From NCBI GenBank assembly GCA_041392855.1, contig JAWKLD010000001.1, forward strand, positions 67,501 to 131,500: a stretch of DNA of 64,000 bases, written 5' to 3'. Both the position numbers and the translations under genes were made by a program. This stretch comes from Flavipsychrobacter sp. GTDB lineage: Bacteria > Bacteroidota > Bacteroidia > Chitinophagales > Chitinophagaceae. The notes beneath the pieces were generated by a model. That model had not been told where the DNA came from and ran no database searches. It worked only from the letters and a program-made list of their open reading frames with translations. Below are positions 35,633-44,970 of the stretch, piece by piece (position 1 is the stretch's first letter; each line of letters opens with the position of its first letter).

Positions 35633-36840
35633 GCAGCAAGAAACAGTTACGATTATTAAAGCGACTGTTGCTTGAAAAAAGAGCAGGAGGGAAGCTGTGG
35701 TTAGCACTAGGTGCTTTGTGGCTAAGTACAACATTGTTGCTTTTTACTGTAATGGTTTGGTGGGGGTATCAACAAATACTTGCAGATAAGTATAGTGAAG
35801 ATAGCTTAGGGAGTACTTTTATAACCTTAAGTAAAGAAGTAACGCCTCAAAGCAAAAATCAACCTCGTGCAACTACATTTACTTATACTGAAATTGATGC
35901 TATAAACAGCTTGCCTCAGGTGTTGCATTTGGGGATGTTAACTGCTAGTAAATTTCCTGTTTCTATAACGCTAAATAGCCCATCTTATGGTTTTTCTCGA
36001 TCGGCTTTTTTAGAGTCGATACCAGATGAGTTTATAGATGAAAAACCTATTGATTGGGTATGGCAATATCGTAATATTAATGTGCCTGTTATTGTGCCTT
36101 CTAGCTTTTTAGAGTTATATAACTATGGTTTTGCACTAAGTGATGGTGTGCCACAAATATCTAAAAAGACAGCAATGTCTTTAGCCTTCGATTTGAAAAT
36201 AGGGGATAGTGCTCGTACAGAGTTATTTACAATGAATATTGTAGGTTTTTCAGATAGGGTGAATTCTATATTAGTACCCAAGACCTTTTTAGATTATGGT
36301 AATGATGCTTTTGCTCCAGATGTTGTAACTCGTCCTTCTCGTTTGATATTAAAAGTAAAAGACCCCTCTGATCAACAGTTTGTAGATTTTCTGAAGAATA
36401 GAAATTATGTGACCAATTCTGAATTGCTAAGATGGAATAAACTAAGAGGGATAATAGAAGTAGTAGGGTATACTACTGGTGTAATAGCATTGTTATTATT
36501 AGTAGTAGCAATATTTGTTTATCGCCTATTCGTAACGTTGAGGATGAAGGGTATATCAGACTCGCTAAACTTGCTTATTGTACTAGGGTATAGTCCGCGT
36601 TTTTTACAATTGTTTGTTTTAAAACGTATAGTGTTCATTTTAGTGCCCGTATTTGCAGCATCAGGTGCTTTCGCCATATTAGCACAACAACATGTTGCTA
36701 ACTGGCTTAAAGGATTTAAACTAGAGATACCGACATTCCCTAGTTGGCCAGTTTGGGTGGTGTTGTTTTTGAGTTATGTAACTATTGTATTGCTTGTATT
36801 AAGAGCAACGGCTAAGGCTATAAAGCAGAAGCATGTTTAA
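35629..36840 (+). CDS. FtsX/MacB-like ABC transporter permease
   Basis: 403 residues from a TTG start; no ATG occurs before the first transmembrane helix, and the TTG overlaps the preceding TGA stop as TTGA, so coupling is likely. Topology is that of the MacB/LolC group: one N-terminal helix (about 20-48), a large periplasmic domain (about 50-270), then three C-terminal helices (ALLLLVVAIFVYRLFV, IVFILVPVFAASGAFA, PVWVVLFLSYVTIVLLVL). A single subunit type would form a homodimer. Cargo unknown. Confidence 0.88.
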   Translation: MSSKKQLRLLKRLLLEKRAGGKLWLALGALWLSTTLLLFTVMVWWGYQQILADKYSEDSLGSTFITLSKEVTPQSKNQPRATTFTYTEIDAINSLPQVLHLGMLTASKFPVSITLNSPSYGFSRSAFLESIPDEFIDEKPIDWVWQYRNINVPVIVPSSFLELYNYGFALSDGVPQISKKTAMSLAFDLKIGDSARTELFTMNIVGFSDRVNSILVPKTFLDYGNDAFAPDVVTRPSRLILKVKDPSDQQFVDFLKNRNYVTNSELLRWNKLRGIIEVVGYTTGVIALLLLVVAIFVYRLFVTLRMKGISDSLNLLIVLGYSPRFLQLFVLKRIVFILVPVFAASGAFAILAQQHVANWLKGFKLEIPTFPSWPVWVVLFLSYVTIVLLVLRATAKAIKQKHV

Positions 36841-37376
36841 TCATAAAGAGAAATAAGCTTACGAACAGTATTCCTGTTTCTTGATGTAGCAAATACTTTT
36901 AGCTTGCTCTCTATTAGCTTGTTGGTCATTTTGGTCTTCCCCTTATTTTTATAACATAGGTAGTATAACTCTTGTCCAATTATTTTACACTCCTCTATAT
37001 CGTTGTTGTATGAGTAGAGCAATTCTATTTGTTCCTTTTCAGGCATAGCTGATAAGAAATTGGTATAGACTGCAACTGTTTTGTCTACTTCTATATGTTG
37101 GTAAGGGTCTTGTTGGTCAGTCTTTTTCAACTCTTCCATAGATCGTACAATTACTTCCACTTCAAAATTGAGTTGCTCTAAAAGATGTTTTTCTATCTTT
37201 TTTGCTAGTGTCTCATTTTTGCTAGTTCGGGTCTCGAAATAGAGATTCCCACTTTGGATGTAGGTAGCAATATTTTTAAATCCCATACTGCTAATGGTCT
37301 CCCTTAAGAGTTCCATTTTTATGATGCGGCTGCCGCTTACATTGATAGCTCTAAAAAATGCAATATACTTAGCCAT
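36837..37376 (-). CDS. DUF1697 family protein
   Basis: 179 residues, matching DUF1697 in length and in the typical opening KYIAFFRAINVSGSRIIKMELLRE and the segment IATYIQSGNLYFET. The closing SRNRNTVRKLISL is also typical (family form T.RN.NTV.KL). The family has a ferredoxin-like fold and no known activity. Cytoplasmic. It follows the CoA-ligase-like gene by only 2 bp in the same direction, so they are probably cotranscribed, and its stop overlaps the convergent permease stop by 4 bp (ttaa). Confidence 0.9.
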   Translation of the reverse strand: MAKYIAFFRAINVSGSRIIKMELLRETISSMGFKNIATYIQSGNLYFETRTSKNETLAKKIEKHLLEQLNFEVEVIVRSMEELKKTDQQDPYQHIEVDKTVAVYTNFLSAMPEKEQIELLYSYNNDIEECKIIGQELYYLCYKNKGKTKMTNKLIESKLKVFATSRNRNTVRKLISLYD

Positions 37377-37378
37377 AG

Positions 37379-38686
37379 TTATATCAGCTTATCTGTACGA
37401 TTATCTAAGAACTTTACTTGTTTTCTACTTCCTTCAGGAAATTGCATACGATGCAGGTCTTTACCAGAATGAAAATGAAGTAGGGGAACAACACGCAGTT
37501 TCGATTGTAATATGGGGCGTAATTTTATTTCACAATCATCGATAGGGAGTTTGGTATGTAAATGCAGTTTTAGCTCATCAGTTCCTAGCTCATTGGTAAA
37601 CACCTCAACAATATAATCATCAATGAAAGGTATATTATTCAATATATCGAAAACCGCAGGCGGATAAAGAGTAGTTCCCTTGTATTTGATCATTTGCTGT
37701 TTACGCCCAAGTACCGGAGATAATCTTTTGGTAGTACGTCCACAACTACATTTACTGTCATAATAAGCACAAATGTCTCCTGTTCTATATCTTATTAGAG
37801 GCATGCCTTCTACTCCAAGAGTTGTAATAGTTACTTCTCCATAGCTACCGGGCTTTACAGGTTGGTCATGATTGTCTAATACTTCCAGAATGATCAAGTC
37901 AGGTATCTGATGCCCTCCCATTCCCGCACTACATTCTGTAAATGCCGTCTGCATTTCAGTAGAGGCATAAGTGCCGTATAGTTGAATAGGCCATGCCTCT
38001 TGTATTTTCTGTCCTAATGGATTTAGTTCAAAGTCTGCTTGGCGCAAGCTTTCGCCAATACACACTGCTTTTTTTACAGGTGTATTAGATAAGTCTATTT
38101 GGTGCTCATGAGCATATTCTATGAGTTTTAGTAGAAATGATGGTACCGATACAATACTATTGGATTGTAGTCTGTCAATAGTATTCCACTGTAGGTTTGG
38201 AAGTCCTGGTCCTGTTCTTACTATCGCAGCACCAAGTTTCCTTATGCCTTGATAATAAGCGATGCCTGCCATAAATTGCCTATCCAGTGTTAGCATTAGC
38301 TGATAGGTGTCTTCCGGCTTACCATCGGCACACATGAACGATTGCTCTTCATTATATGCAAGGCGTTTGAGGTCGTTATCGGTTAGCGCTATAGTCACAG
38401 GTTTGCCTAAGGTGCCTGAGGTAGCAGTATATTCTTTTATCTGGTTGCTCTGCACACAAAGAAATTCCCAGTTGTGCAGCTGCATATCTTCCTTAGTTGT
38501 TGTTGGTAAGAAGGATATATCCTTTATAGAATGAATATTCTTAATGTCAATGTTATCCTCTTTAAACTTCCTTTGATAAAAAGCAGAGTTCTTTTGCACA
38601 TATTCCAGCAGCTTTTTCAGCTCTGTAAATTGAAACGCTTCTTGCTCTTGTAGGCTTTTGTAGGCTAATTGTGGGTTGTATTCCAA
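37379..38686 (-). CDS. phenylacetate-CoA ligase-like adenylate-forming enzyme
   Basis: 435 residues from a TTG start at 38686; no in-frame ATG precedes it after the promoter box, and the next Met is far inside the protein. The PaaK family is recognised from EYTATSGTLGKPVTIALTD (P-loop), QLYGTYASTEMQTAFTEC, RYRTGDICAYYD and the Cys-rich SKCSCGRTTKRLSPVLGRKQQMIKYKG, which holds a structural zinc. Such enzymes make aryl- or acyl-CoA via an adenylate. Lacking paa neighbours, the substrate is unknown. Confidence 0.88.
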   Translation of the reverse strand: MEYNPQLAYKSLQEQEAFQFTELKKLLEYVQKNSAFYQRKFKEDNIDIKNIHSIKDISFLPTTTKEDMQLHNWEFLCVQSNQIKEYTATSGTLGKPVTIALTDNDLKRLAYNEEQSFMCADGKPEDTYQLMLTLDRQFMAGIAYYQGIRKLGAAIVRTGPGLPNLQWNTIDRLQSNSIVSVPSFLLKLIEYAHEHQIDLSNTPVKKAVCIGESLRQADFELNPLGQKIQEAWPIQLYGTYASTEMQTAFTECSAGMGGHQIPDLIILEVLDNHDQPVKPGSYGEVTITTLGVEGMPLIRYRTGDICAYYDSKCSCGRTTKRLSPVLGRKQQMIKYKGTTLYPPAVFDILNNIPFIDDYIVEVFTNELGTDELKLHLHTKLPIDDCEIKLRPILQSKLRVVPLLHFHSGKDLHRMQFPEGSRKQVKFLDNRTDKLI

Positions 38687-38706
38687 ATTTCTATTATTTA
38701 ATGCCT

Positions 38707-38714
38707 CAAAAATA
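38707..38714 (-). promoter_or_regulatory. -7 box (TAnnTTTG) for the PaaK-like gene
   Basis: TATTTTTG on the minus strand, 20 nt before the TTG start, with a TTG 22 nt further upstream (38739-38737). Confidence 0.5.
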
Positions 38715-38779
38715 GAGGCTTATTAAAAGACTATGGCAATATATTCAAATCTTATTTTTAATTTTTGGAATTGCTGACA

Positions 38780-38787
38780 TATCTTTG
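38780..38787 (+). promoter_or_regulatory. -7 box (TAnnTTTG) for guaB
   Basis: TATCTTTG ends 3 nt before the guaB ATG at 38791. If it is used, transcription would begin at or within the first codons. Confidence 0.5.
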
Positions 38788-38790
38788 CAC

Positions 38791-40260
38791 ATGGCTGCAA
38801 AATCCAAATTCTACGGAGAAGGGCTAACCTTCGACGATGTACTATTAGTTCCGGCTTATTCAGAAGTTCTCCCAAGAGAGGTAAGCCTTGTTACGCAACT
38901 TACAAAAGATATTCAATTGAACCTGCCTATGGTGTCCGCCGCTATGGATACTGTGACAGAAGCTCCGTTGGCTATTGCACTTGCCAGAGAGGGTGGTATA
39001 GGCATGTTGCACAAAAATATGTCTACTGAACGTCAAGCTGAGCAGGTAAGAAAGGTGAAACGTAGTGAGAGTGGGTTGATAGTTGACCCCATTACACTTA
39101 TGCCAGATGCTACTGTTGCAGATGCGATTAAATTGATGCGTGAGAATAAGATAGGTGGTATTCCGATAGTGGATGCCAATAATGTGTTACAAGGTATTCT
39201 TACCAATAGAGATCTGCGTTTTGAAAAGAATATGCGCAAAAAGGTAAGTGAGGTTATGACCAGTGAGAACCTGATAACCGCATCTACAGGTACTAGCATG
39301 TCCAAAGCTCAGGGCATATTAGAAAAACATAAGATAGAAAAGCTACCTATTGTTAGTAAGAAAGGAGAGTTGATAGGTTTGATCACTTTTAGAGATATCC
39401 TTCATTTGAAGAGCCACCCCAATGCTACAAAAGATAGTATGGGAAGACTTCTAGTAGGCGCAGCTGTAGGTATTACCGCCGATACTTTGGAAAGGATCGA
39501 AGCATTAGTAGCAGCGGGTGTTGATGTGATTACCATGGATAGTGCTCACGGTCATTCAAAAGGAGTGATCGATATGGTAGCTACGGTTAAAAAATCATTT
39601 AAAAAATTACCGGTTATTGCTGGTAATATAGCTACGGCGGCAGGGGCAAAAGCCTTAGCAGAAGCTGGTGCTGATGCAGTGAAAGTAGGTGTAGGGCCAG
39701 GTTCTATTTGTACCACAAGGGTAGTGACGGGAGCAGGTGCGCCACAGTTGACCGCTGTTATGGAGGCGGCAGCTGCATTGAAAAGAAAAGGTATACCTGT
39801 AATAGCAGATGGAGGTATCAGATATACTGGTGATATGGTGAAGGCGATAGCTGCCGGTGCATCTACTATTATGGCTGGTTCTATATTCGCTGGTACTGAA
39901 GAGAGTCCTGGTGAAACAATCATATACGAAGGACGTAAGTTTAAATCGTATAGAGGTATGGGGTCTGTAGAGGCGATGCAAGAAGGCTCTAAGGATCGTT
40001 ATTTCCAAGATATGGAAGCGGACGTTAAGAAACTTGTTCCGGAAGGAATCGTTGGTCGTGTGCCTTATAAAGGTACTCTTGATGAAATTGTACAGCAATT
40101 CATTGGAGGTCTTAGAGCAGGTATGGGATATTGTGGTGCTAAGGATATTAAGACAATGCAAAACGAGGCACAGTTTGTACGTATTACATCAGCTAGTATG
40201 GCAGAAAGCCATCCGCATGATATAGTAATTACCAAAGAAGCGCCAAACTATAGCAGATAA
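38791..40260 (+). CDS. guaB: inosine-5'-monophosphate dehydrogenase
   Basis: 489 residues from the ATG at 38791; an in-frame TTG two codons earlier lies inside the promoter box and is rejected. IMPDH oxidises IMP to XMP with NAD+, the first committed step to GMP. The catalytic loop GPGSICTTR holds C307. The opening [20 protein letters not shown], the two CBS domains (about 95-215) and the flap GMGSVEAM are intact. It is followed by a clear terminator and has no guaA neighbour. Confidence 0.97.
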   Translation: MAAKSKFYGEGLTFDDVLLVPAYSEVLPREVSLVTQLTKDIQLNLPMVSAAMDTVTEAPLAIALAREGGIGMLHKNMSTERQAEQVRKVKRSESGLIVDPITLMPDATVADAIKLMRENKIGGIPIVDANNVLQGILTNRDLRFEKNMRKKVSEVMTSENLITASTGTSMSKAQGILEKHKIEKLPIVSKKGELIGLITFRDILHLKSHPNATKDSMGRLLVGAAVGITADTLERIEALVAAGVDVITMDSAHGHSKGVIDMVATVKKSFKKLPVIAGNIATAAGAKALAEAGADAVKVGVGPGSICTTRVVTGAGAPQLTAVMEAAAALKRKGIPVIADGGIRYTGDMVKAIAAGASTIMAGSIFAGTEESPGETIIYEGRKFKSYRGMGSVEAMQEGSKDRYFQDMEADVKKLVPEGIVGRVPYKGTLDEIVQQFIGGLRAGMGYCGAKDIKTMQNEAQFVRITSASMAESHPHDIVITKEAPNYSR

Positions 40261-40290
40261 GAAAATTGATATAAGTTCTATAAAAAGAAA

Positions 40291-40318
40291 AGGCATCACT
40301 ATCTGTGATGCCTTTTTT
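40291..40318. terminator. bidirectional terminator between guaB and serine hydrolase genes
   Basis: Stem aggcatcac / gtgatgcct, 5-nt loop, T-run on the plus strand and T-rich sequence (from aaaaagaaaa) on the minus strand. It lies between convergent stops. Confidence 0.9.
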
Positions 40319-40336
40319 AATAAGTCATATTATCGT

Positions 40337-41524
40337 TTACTCTTCACCTTCAAATTCTGTAGAAAGCGGAGAATTGGTAATAATGCTATAAATATGGTCT
40401 ACCTGATGGTAGATACGACTGTTATATTTATTGCCAAGTACTATTACAGTAAAGTTGTCTTTTATATTTCTATGAAAGACAGTGTTGTTACCATGCCACC
40501 AGCCATTGTGAAAGATGATCTTATCTCCATCGGGGTAGCATAGCATTCTCCAACCTAGTCCATAGTTTTTAATGCCTGGAGTTTCAAATGAGCACGGACC
40601 ATATGCCAGTTCTATGGTCTCATTATTAAGTAATGTGCTATCATAGAACGATTGGTCCCATAAATACATATCTCTTACTGTGCTATAAATACCTTTGTCA
40701 CCTGTTACGCCATCTGCAAACATATCTTTATATGGTGTCCAGTTGGCTCTATAGCTCATAGTAGCATTTCTTGGAAGCCCCCATTTAGGGTCGTATACAA
40801 AAGTACTTTCCATACCTAAAGGCTTGAATATGTACTGTTGCATAAAGTCTTTGTAGGTCATTTCGGTAACTTCCTCTATGATACGACTGAGTACGGCGTA
40901 GTTACTGTTGCTGTATTTAAACCTTGTCCCAGGTTTGAAGTATAAGCTTGGTTTATATTTAGCAAAAAGAGTTACGATATCTTCATTGCTAAGAGGTTCT
41001 AGTAAGTTCTTTTTGTACCTAGGCACCCATTTGATATAATCGTTTAATCCTGCTCTGTGGTTAAGAAGCATTTTGACCGTTATATTGTCGTAAGGGAATG
41101 TAGGTAAATAGTAGTTTACCTTTTTATTAATGTCTAGGTACTTATGTTGGTGTAAGAAAAGTATAGCTGTTGCTGTAAATGTCTTGGTTGTAGATGCTAG
41201 TTGCGACGCACTGTTAGGGGTCAATTTTGTTTTTAGCTTCTTATCTGCATACCCAAAATAACGTTCGTATAGTATTTTCCCTTGGTAGCCTATAAGTACA
41301 CTGCCATTAAAGCCATACGCTACTTGAACTTTGTAGAAAGAGTCAAGTTTATGGATCAAGGTTTGATATTCTGCCGACGATGTGTCGTCATAAGATAATT
41401 GTACAGAACCGAACTTTTTGCTATCATCCCCGTATGGATGAGCAAAAGCTGTGTTTTGTAACAGTAGTAAAGTGGTAATTAATACTGTAATGGAAGTAAA
41501 AAATGAATAGGTTAGTCTACGCAT
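40337..41524 (-). CDS. serine hydrolase, class C beta-lactamase/DD-peptidase fold
   Basis: 395 residues from the ATG at 41524, which gives a clean signal peptide (to NTAFAHP). The active-site set is present: S111-x-x-K114 in ASTTKTF, the YSN triad in FKYSNSNYA, and HNGWWHGN in place of the KTG box (H-x-G as in many esterase-like members). It should act in the periplasm on peptidoglycan peptides or esters; true beta-lactamase activity is not implied. Last gene of the TlpA-like/FUSC/acpH-like operon, 37 bp behind the previous gene. Confidence 0.9.
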   Translation of the reverse strand: MRRLTYSFFTSITVLITTLLLLQNTAFAHPYGDDSKKFGSVQLSYDDTSSAEYQTLIHKLDSFYKVQVAYGFNGSVLIGYQGKILYERYFGYADKKLKTKLTPNSASQLASTTKTFTATAILFLHQHKYLDINKKVNYYLPTFPYDNITVKMLLNHRAGLNDYIKWVPRYKKNLLEPLSNEDIVTLFAKYKPSLYFKPGTRFKYSNSNYAVLSRIIEEVTEMTYKDFMQQYIFKPLGMESTFVYDPKWGLPRNATMSYRANWTPYKDMFADGVTGDKGIYSTVRDMYLWDQSFYDSTLLNNETIELAYGPCSFETPGIKNYGLGWRMLCYPDGDKIIFHNGWWHGNNTVFHRNIKDNFTVIVLGNKYNSRIYHQVDHIYSIITNSPLSTEFEGEE

Positions 41525-41561
41525 AGCTGATAAAAGCAACAATACTATAAAAACATTTTTT

Positions 41562-42161
41562 CTAGAGAGATGGGCTTTGGTTTAACTGAATTTTAACAAA
41601 GTTAATAGCATCATCCATGAATTCATAATAGCACTGTGCAATTTGATAATAATGGGCTATGAATATATTATAGGCCTCTTGTTGGTTGGGCATGTATTGG
41701 GCCCTGTGCTTTAAGCCTCTTAATGCTTTGTCCATGCCTTTAAGATTTCTGTAGTTATATAGCCAGTTGTTTTCTTGCATGTGTGGAAACATATTGGCAA
41801 AAACTTTAGGGAAATGAGCAGATAAACTGAACAGGTTTTGATAAGTCTCTTTAGAGAATGTCATTAGATCTTCATCAGATAAAAAGTGTTTGGGATCGTT
41901 GGCTAAAAAATGGTCATAGAGTATATCTACAATGGCACCTGAATATAACCCATACGTAGACCTAAACCATACTTTAGCTCTTAATGATGCAGGATGCTTA
42001 TCAGCAAATTCATCTATTGCTCGGTGTAATAGTATTCCTTGTTGTATTTTTTCAGGGTATTTAGTTAAAGCTATCTTGCCTTTAACAAAATCACCGATCA
42101 TATTTCCTGTTAGTATCTCTGCGTCTCCGAAGGATAAGAATGCGTGCCCCAAAAAATTCAT
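41562..42161 (-). CDS. acyl carrier protein phosphodiesterase-like (DUF479)
   Basis: 199 residues, matching the DUF479/AcpH family, HD-domain-like phosphodiesterases that remove 4'-phosphopantetheine from holo-ACP. The opening MNFLGHAFLSFGDAEILTGNMIGDFVKG and the segment LLHRAIDEFADKHPA are the family signature (metal-binding His and Asp). Cytoplasmic. It sits 12 bp behind the FUSC gene in an operon without other fatty-acid genes. Activity is inferred from family only. Confidence 0.88.
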   Translation of the reverse strand: MNFLGHAFLSFGDAEILTGNMIGDFVKGKIALTKYPEKIQQGILLHRAIDEFADKHPASLRAKVWFRSTYGLYSGAIVDILYDHFLANDPKHFLSDEDLMTFSKETYQNLFSLSAHFPKVFANMFPHMQENNWLYNYRNLKGMDKALRGLKHRAQYMPNQQEAYNIFIAHYYQIAQCYYEFMDDAINFVKIQLNQSPSL

Positions 42162-42173
42162 AGTACTAAACTA

Positions 42174-44339
42174 CTATAACTGTATAATTCTACTTACTTT
42201 TTGCGCTAGTATTTCTAAGTCGTAGTTAATTGCTTTTAATTCTACGTACAGTTTGTCTAAATATATTTCTTGTTGATTATTGAGTGATATTGTACTGAAA
42301 CTGCTAGGTTGTTCTGTATTAGGTTGGTATTGCGTAGCTATTTGGGAAAGTAAAGCCTCGTTTTTATTAAAAAGCTGTAGGCAGTTTGTAATTAATTCTT
42401 TTTGAGTTTCAGTTAGTTCACCGGTATTGCTATCAGTTGTTTCCAGTTGGATGTTATTAAGCTCTCGGGTGATTCTTATGTTATGCATCACAACATAGTA
42501 GAATATCTTATAAGGCTTTTTTCTGAAGCTTGGCTCTTGTATATATCTACTTATCGAGTCAAAAGTGTTACTATTTCCTGTCTCTCCTTTACGTTTATAC
42601 AGAGTCCAGCTTTGTTTGTCCTTTATATTATAAAAAGTAGATAAAAAGTAATCATGATTGCTTCTTATCGCATTAACTAATAATAAAGGTATTGCCTTTT
42701 GGTCTTTATGTGGTAGGAGCACATAGCCAGCTATAATAGCAAGCCCAGCTCCCGCAGTTGTAGCTAAGGCTCTGGTGATGATAAGCTGATTGTCAATTGT
42801 ATCACTAATATTAAATAAGAGTACCAGACCTAAAGTTAGGAAGAAAACGGAGATGGCATAGTTTTTCTGGAGGTAAATGATCATAGGAACGGTGCTTAAA
42901 AAGAGCAGTGTTTCTTTTATGAAAAGACTAGCGGGTAAATAAAGTAATAGCCCGCCTGCTAGACCTCCTAGTATTGTACCAATAATTCTGTCTCTAGCCT
43001 TTTTTACCGTTGCGCCTATATATGTTTGGCTAACTATCATGAGTGTGAATGGGATCCAATATCCATGATCTATATCAAACCATTTGTAAATAAACATGGC
43101 TAGTGTTGCAGCAATGGCTGCTCTAAGCGCATAGCGAATAGTAAATGTGTTGAAGTTGAATAATGCTCTTATTCCTTGTGTCCAGTATTTGGGGTGTAGT
43201 ATAAGGAGTGTTTTTAAAACAGGATATGTTTTTAACACTATAGAGTCGTCAGATAATTCATTAATAGTATTAGTAGCATGCTGAAGTAATCTTGTGCTGC
43301 GTTCAGATAGATGTATAAAACGTTCAATAGCACCTTTGTCTTCTTCTGGTAGCTTTGTTTGTTTAATGATCTCTGTTAATTTATCGATCCTATTGATACG
43401 GGATAAGATAATTAGTTCTTCTTCTTGTTTTAAAGAGGCTGTATAAACGACGAGTCGTTCTAAGGTTTGTAGTTGCGCTCTAAGTATGGTGTATATTTTT
43501 ATCCTAAGGCTATCGTCCATACCCTTGATGCTAAGCGTTGATAGCTCTTCTCCCATAGCTTGTATATGACTGCCGGTTATTGCAGCAGTTTTTCTTAGTT
43601 GGGCTAACTGGTGTTCTTTGCCGTCTTGGGATGTAGTTTGGTGCGCAGATTTTTCAAAAAAAACAAGACTACTATCTATGGCTTTTCTTAGTTCTACTTC
43701 TTTTAAATAAATATCATGGTCACTACTTCTTACATCTATTCCTTCCCAGCCTTTTGAAATAGCTTGGGTTAGTTGAGCAACAGATTTCCAAATGACGGCT
43801 ATAGTACGTCGGTATGGTTGGGCTGCAGGTATTAGTATAGAAGCTAACATGCCTATTGCTGCGTTCAAGCTACTGCCTATTACAGCATAATACAGTCGGT
43901 CGTACAATCCAGCACTTTCATTATGAGGGTAAGCATTATTGAATATATAAATGATATAGACACACAATGCTAACCCACTTCCTCTTTCTCCCAAGTTTTT
44001 AAATAAGCCTGATAAAAAGCCTACACCTAGCATTAATAGAACACTTAGCCAAATACTATTGCTGCTGGCAACACCTACATACGTAAAGAAGGGGATGAGT
44101 ATGATACCACCCAGTAAGATTTTTAGCCGTTGAAAATAGTCTCCTTTTAGTTCTACCCAACAAATACATTCAGCAGAAAAAGCTATCCAACTTGCAGCTT
44201 CTACATGCCCGGTATAGATGCCCCATATAATAGGTAGTACGGTAACTAAGGCCATACGGATACCCCAACTAAAAAGCGGTTCAATAGCTTCTTGCTGTAT
44301 GAGGTTATTTATTTGCCTATAAGGTTTTATAAAGCGCAA
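42174..44339 (-). CDS. FUSC family inner-membrane protein (YccS/YhfK-like)
   Basis: 721 residues with the typical layout: an N-terminal bundle of six helices (about 20-165), a cytoplasmic helical region (about 180-385), a second bundle (FUSC_2-like, about 395-520 with RYALRAAIAATLAMFIYKWFDIDHGYWIPFTLMIVSQ and ARDRIIGTILGGLAGG) and a soluble C-terminal helical tail. The motif around YWIPFT and RIIGTILG is diagnostic. Related proteins export aromatic acids or similar toxic compounds. Cotranscribed with the thioredoxin-like gene 11 bp upstream. Confidence 0.92.
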   Translation of the reverse strand: MRFIKPYRQINNLIQQEAIEPLFSWGIRMALVTVLPIIWGIYTGHVEAASWIAFSAECICWVELKGDYFQRLKILLGGIILIPFFTYVGVASSNSIWLSVLLMLGVGFLSGLFKNLGERGSGLALCVYIIYIFNNAYPHNESAGLYDRLYYAVIGSSLNAAIGMLASILIPAAQPYRRTIAVIWKSVAQLTQAISKGWEGIDVRSSDHDIYLKEVELRKAIDSSLVFFEKSAHQTTSQDGKEHQLAQLRKTAAITGSHIQAMGEELSTLSIKGMDDSLRIKIYTILRAQLQTLERLVVYTASLKQEEELIILSRINRIDKLTEIIKQTKLPEEDKGAIERFIHLSERSTRLLQHATNTINELSDDSIVLKTYPVLKTLLILHPKYWTQGIRALFNFNTFTIRYALRAAIAATLAMFIYKWFDIDHGYWIPFTLMIVSQTYIGATVKKARDRIIGTILGGLAGGLLLYLPASLFIKETLLFLSTVPMIIYLQKNYAISVFFLTLGLVLLFNISDTIDNQLIITRALATTAGAGLAIIAGYVLLPHKDQKAIPLLLVNAIRSNHDYFLSTFYNIKDKQSWTLYKRKGETGNSNTFDSISRYIQEPSFRKKPYKIFYYVVMHNIRITRELNNIQLETTDSNTGELTETQKELITNCLQLFNKNEALLSQIATQYQPNTEQPSSFSTISLNNQQEIYLDKLYVELKAINYDLEILAQKVSRIIQL

Positions 44340-44350
44340 GGCTGTATGAT

Positions 44351-44839
44351 TTATTGCATGGCTAACTGCTTGTCAATAAGTATTTGTAGCTGCTTTTTAG
44401 TTATTACACCCTCAAAAAACTTTTTGTATCTATTTTTCGGGTATTTTAATAATGTGGCAGGTATTGATCCTTGCCAGGATTGCTCGATTTTAGGGATGAA
44501 CTTGTTAGCATTGGTTTCATTCAGCCATACTACTTCAAGGTCAAGCTTCTTTTTGTTGATGAATTTCTCAATTTTTTTAGGATAGGCATCAGGAAAATCG
44601 AGGCTGACCAAAATAACTTTTACAGGTTTGTTCTTATAGTGTTTTTGTAAAGCTGAAAATTCAGGAAGTTCCTTTACACAAGGGGCACACCATGTAGCCC
44701 AAAAGTTAACTACATAAAATGTATCGTTATTGCTCTTGATACGCTTGGTAAGATCCTCAGCTTTGTAAGAGGCAATATTTTGAGCTGGGGCTCCGATGCC
44801 ACAAAAAAGAATAAAAACTAGTAAGGTTAACTTTCTCAT
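44351..44839 (-). CDS. TlpA-like thioredoxin-fold protein
   Basis: 162 residues from the ATG at 44839, which begins a signal peptide (MRKLTLLVFILFCGIGAPAQ); upstream in-frame codons lie inside the promoter box and are rejected. The active-site WCAPC (C51, C54) in FWATWCAPCVKELPE is the TlpA/ResA type. It should reduce disulfides in the periplasm, for example in cytochrome c or envelope proteins. First gene of a four-gene operon (FUSC, acpH-like, serine hydrolase follow). Confidence 0.9.
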   Translation of the reverse strand: MRKLTLLVFILFCGIGAPAQNIASYKAEDLTKRIKSNNDTFYVVNFWATWCAPCVKELPEFSALQKHYKNKPVKVILVSLDFPDAYPKKIEKFINKKKLDLEVVWLNETNANKFIPKIEQSWQGSIPATLLKYPKNRYKKFFEGVITKKQLQILIDKQLAMQ

Positions 44840-44856
44840 ATTACAGTATTGTATTG

Positions 44857-44864
44857 CAAAGGTA
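44857..44864 (-). promoter_or_regulatory. -7 box (TAnnTTTG) for the tlpA-like operon
   Basis: TACCTTTG on the minus strand, 17 nt before the ATG at 44839. No clear -33 TTG. Confidence 0.5.
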
Positions 44865-44941
44865 GCAAAGACTCTAGGTATCACTACATTGTCTGTAGTA
44901 AAACAATGGTTAAAATAGGTCACTTTTTAACCCTTTTGCAT

Positions 44942-44949
44942 TAGGTTTG
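44942..44949 (+). promoter_or_regulatory. -7 box (TAnnTTTG) for the acyl-CoA carboxylase gene
   Basis: TAGGTTTG, 21 nt before the ATG at 44971. It covers the TTG at 44947, which argues against that codon as the translation start. Confidence 0.5.
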
Positions 44950-44970
44950 TTGCCAGAAAATAAGATAAAT

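Noticed and set aside
40337..41524. Serine hydrolase as a class C beta-lactamase resistance gene
   Set aside because: The SxxK and YxN motifs are shared with many DD-peptidases and esterases, and KTG is replaced by HNG; resistance cannot be claimed.
44947..44970. TTG start extending the acyl-CoA carboxylase protein
   Set aside because: The TTG is inside a consensus -7 promoter box; family N-termini begin near the ATG at 44971.
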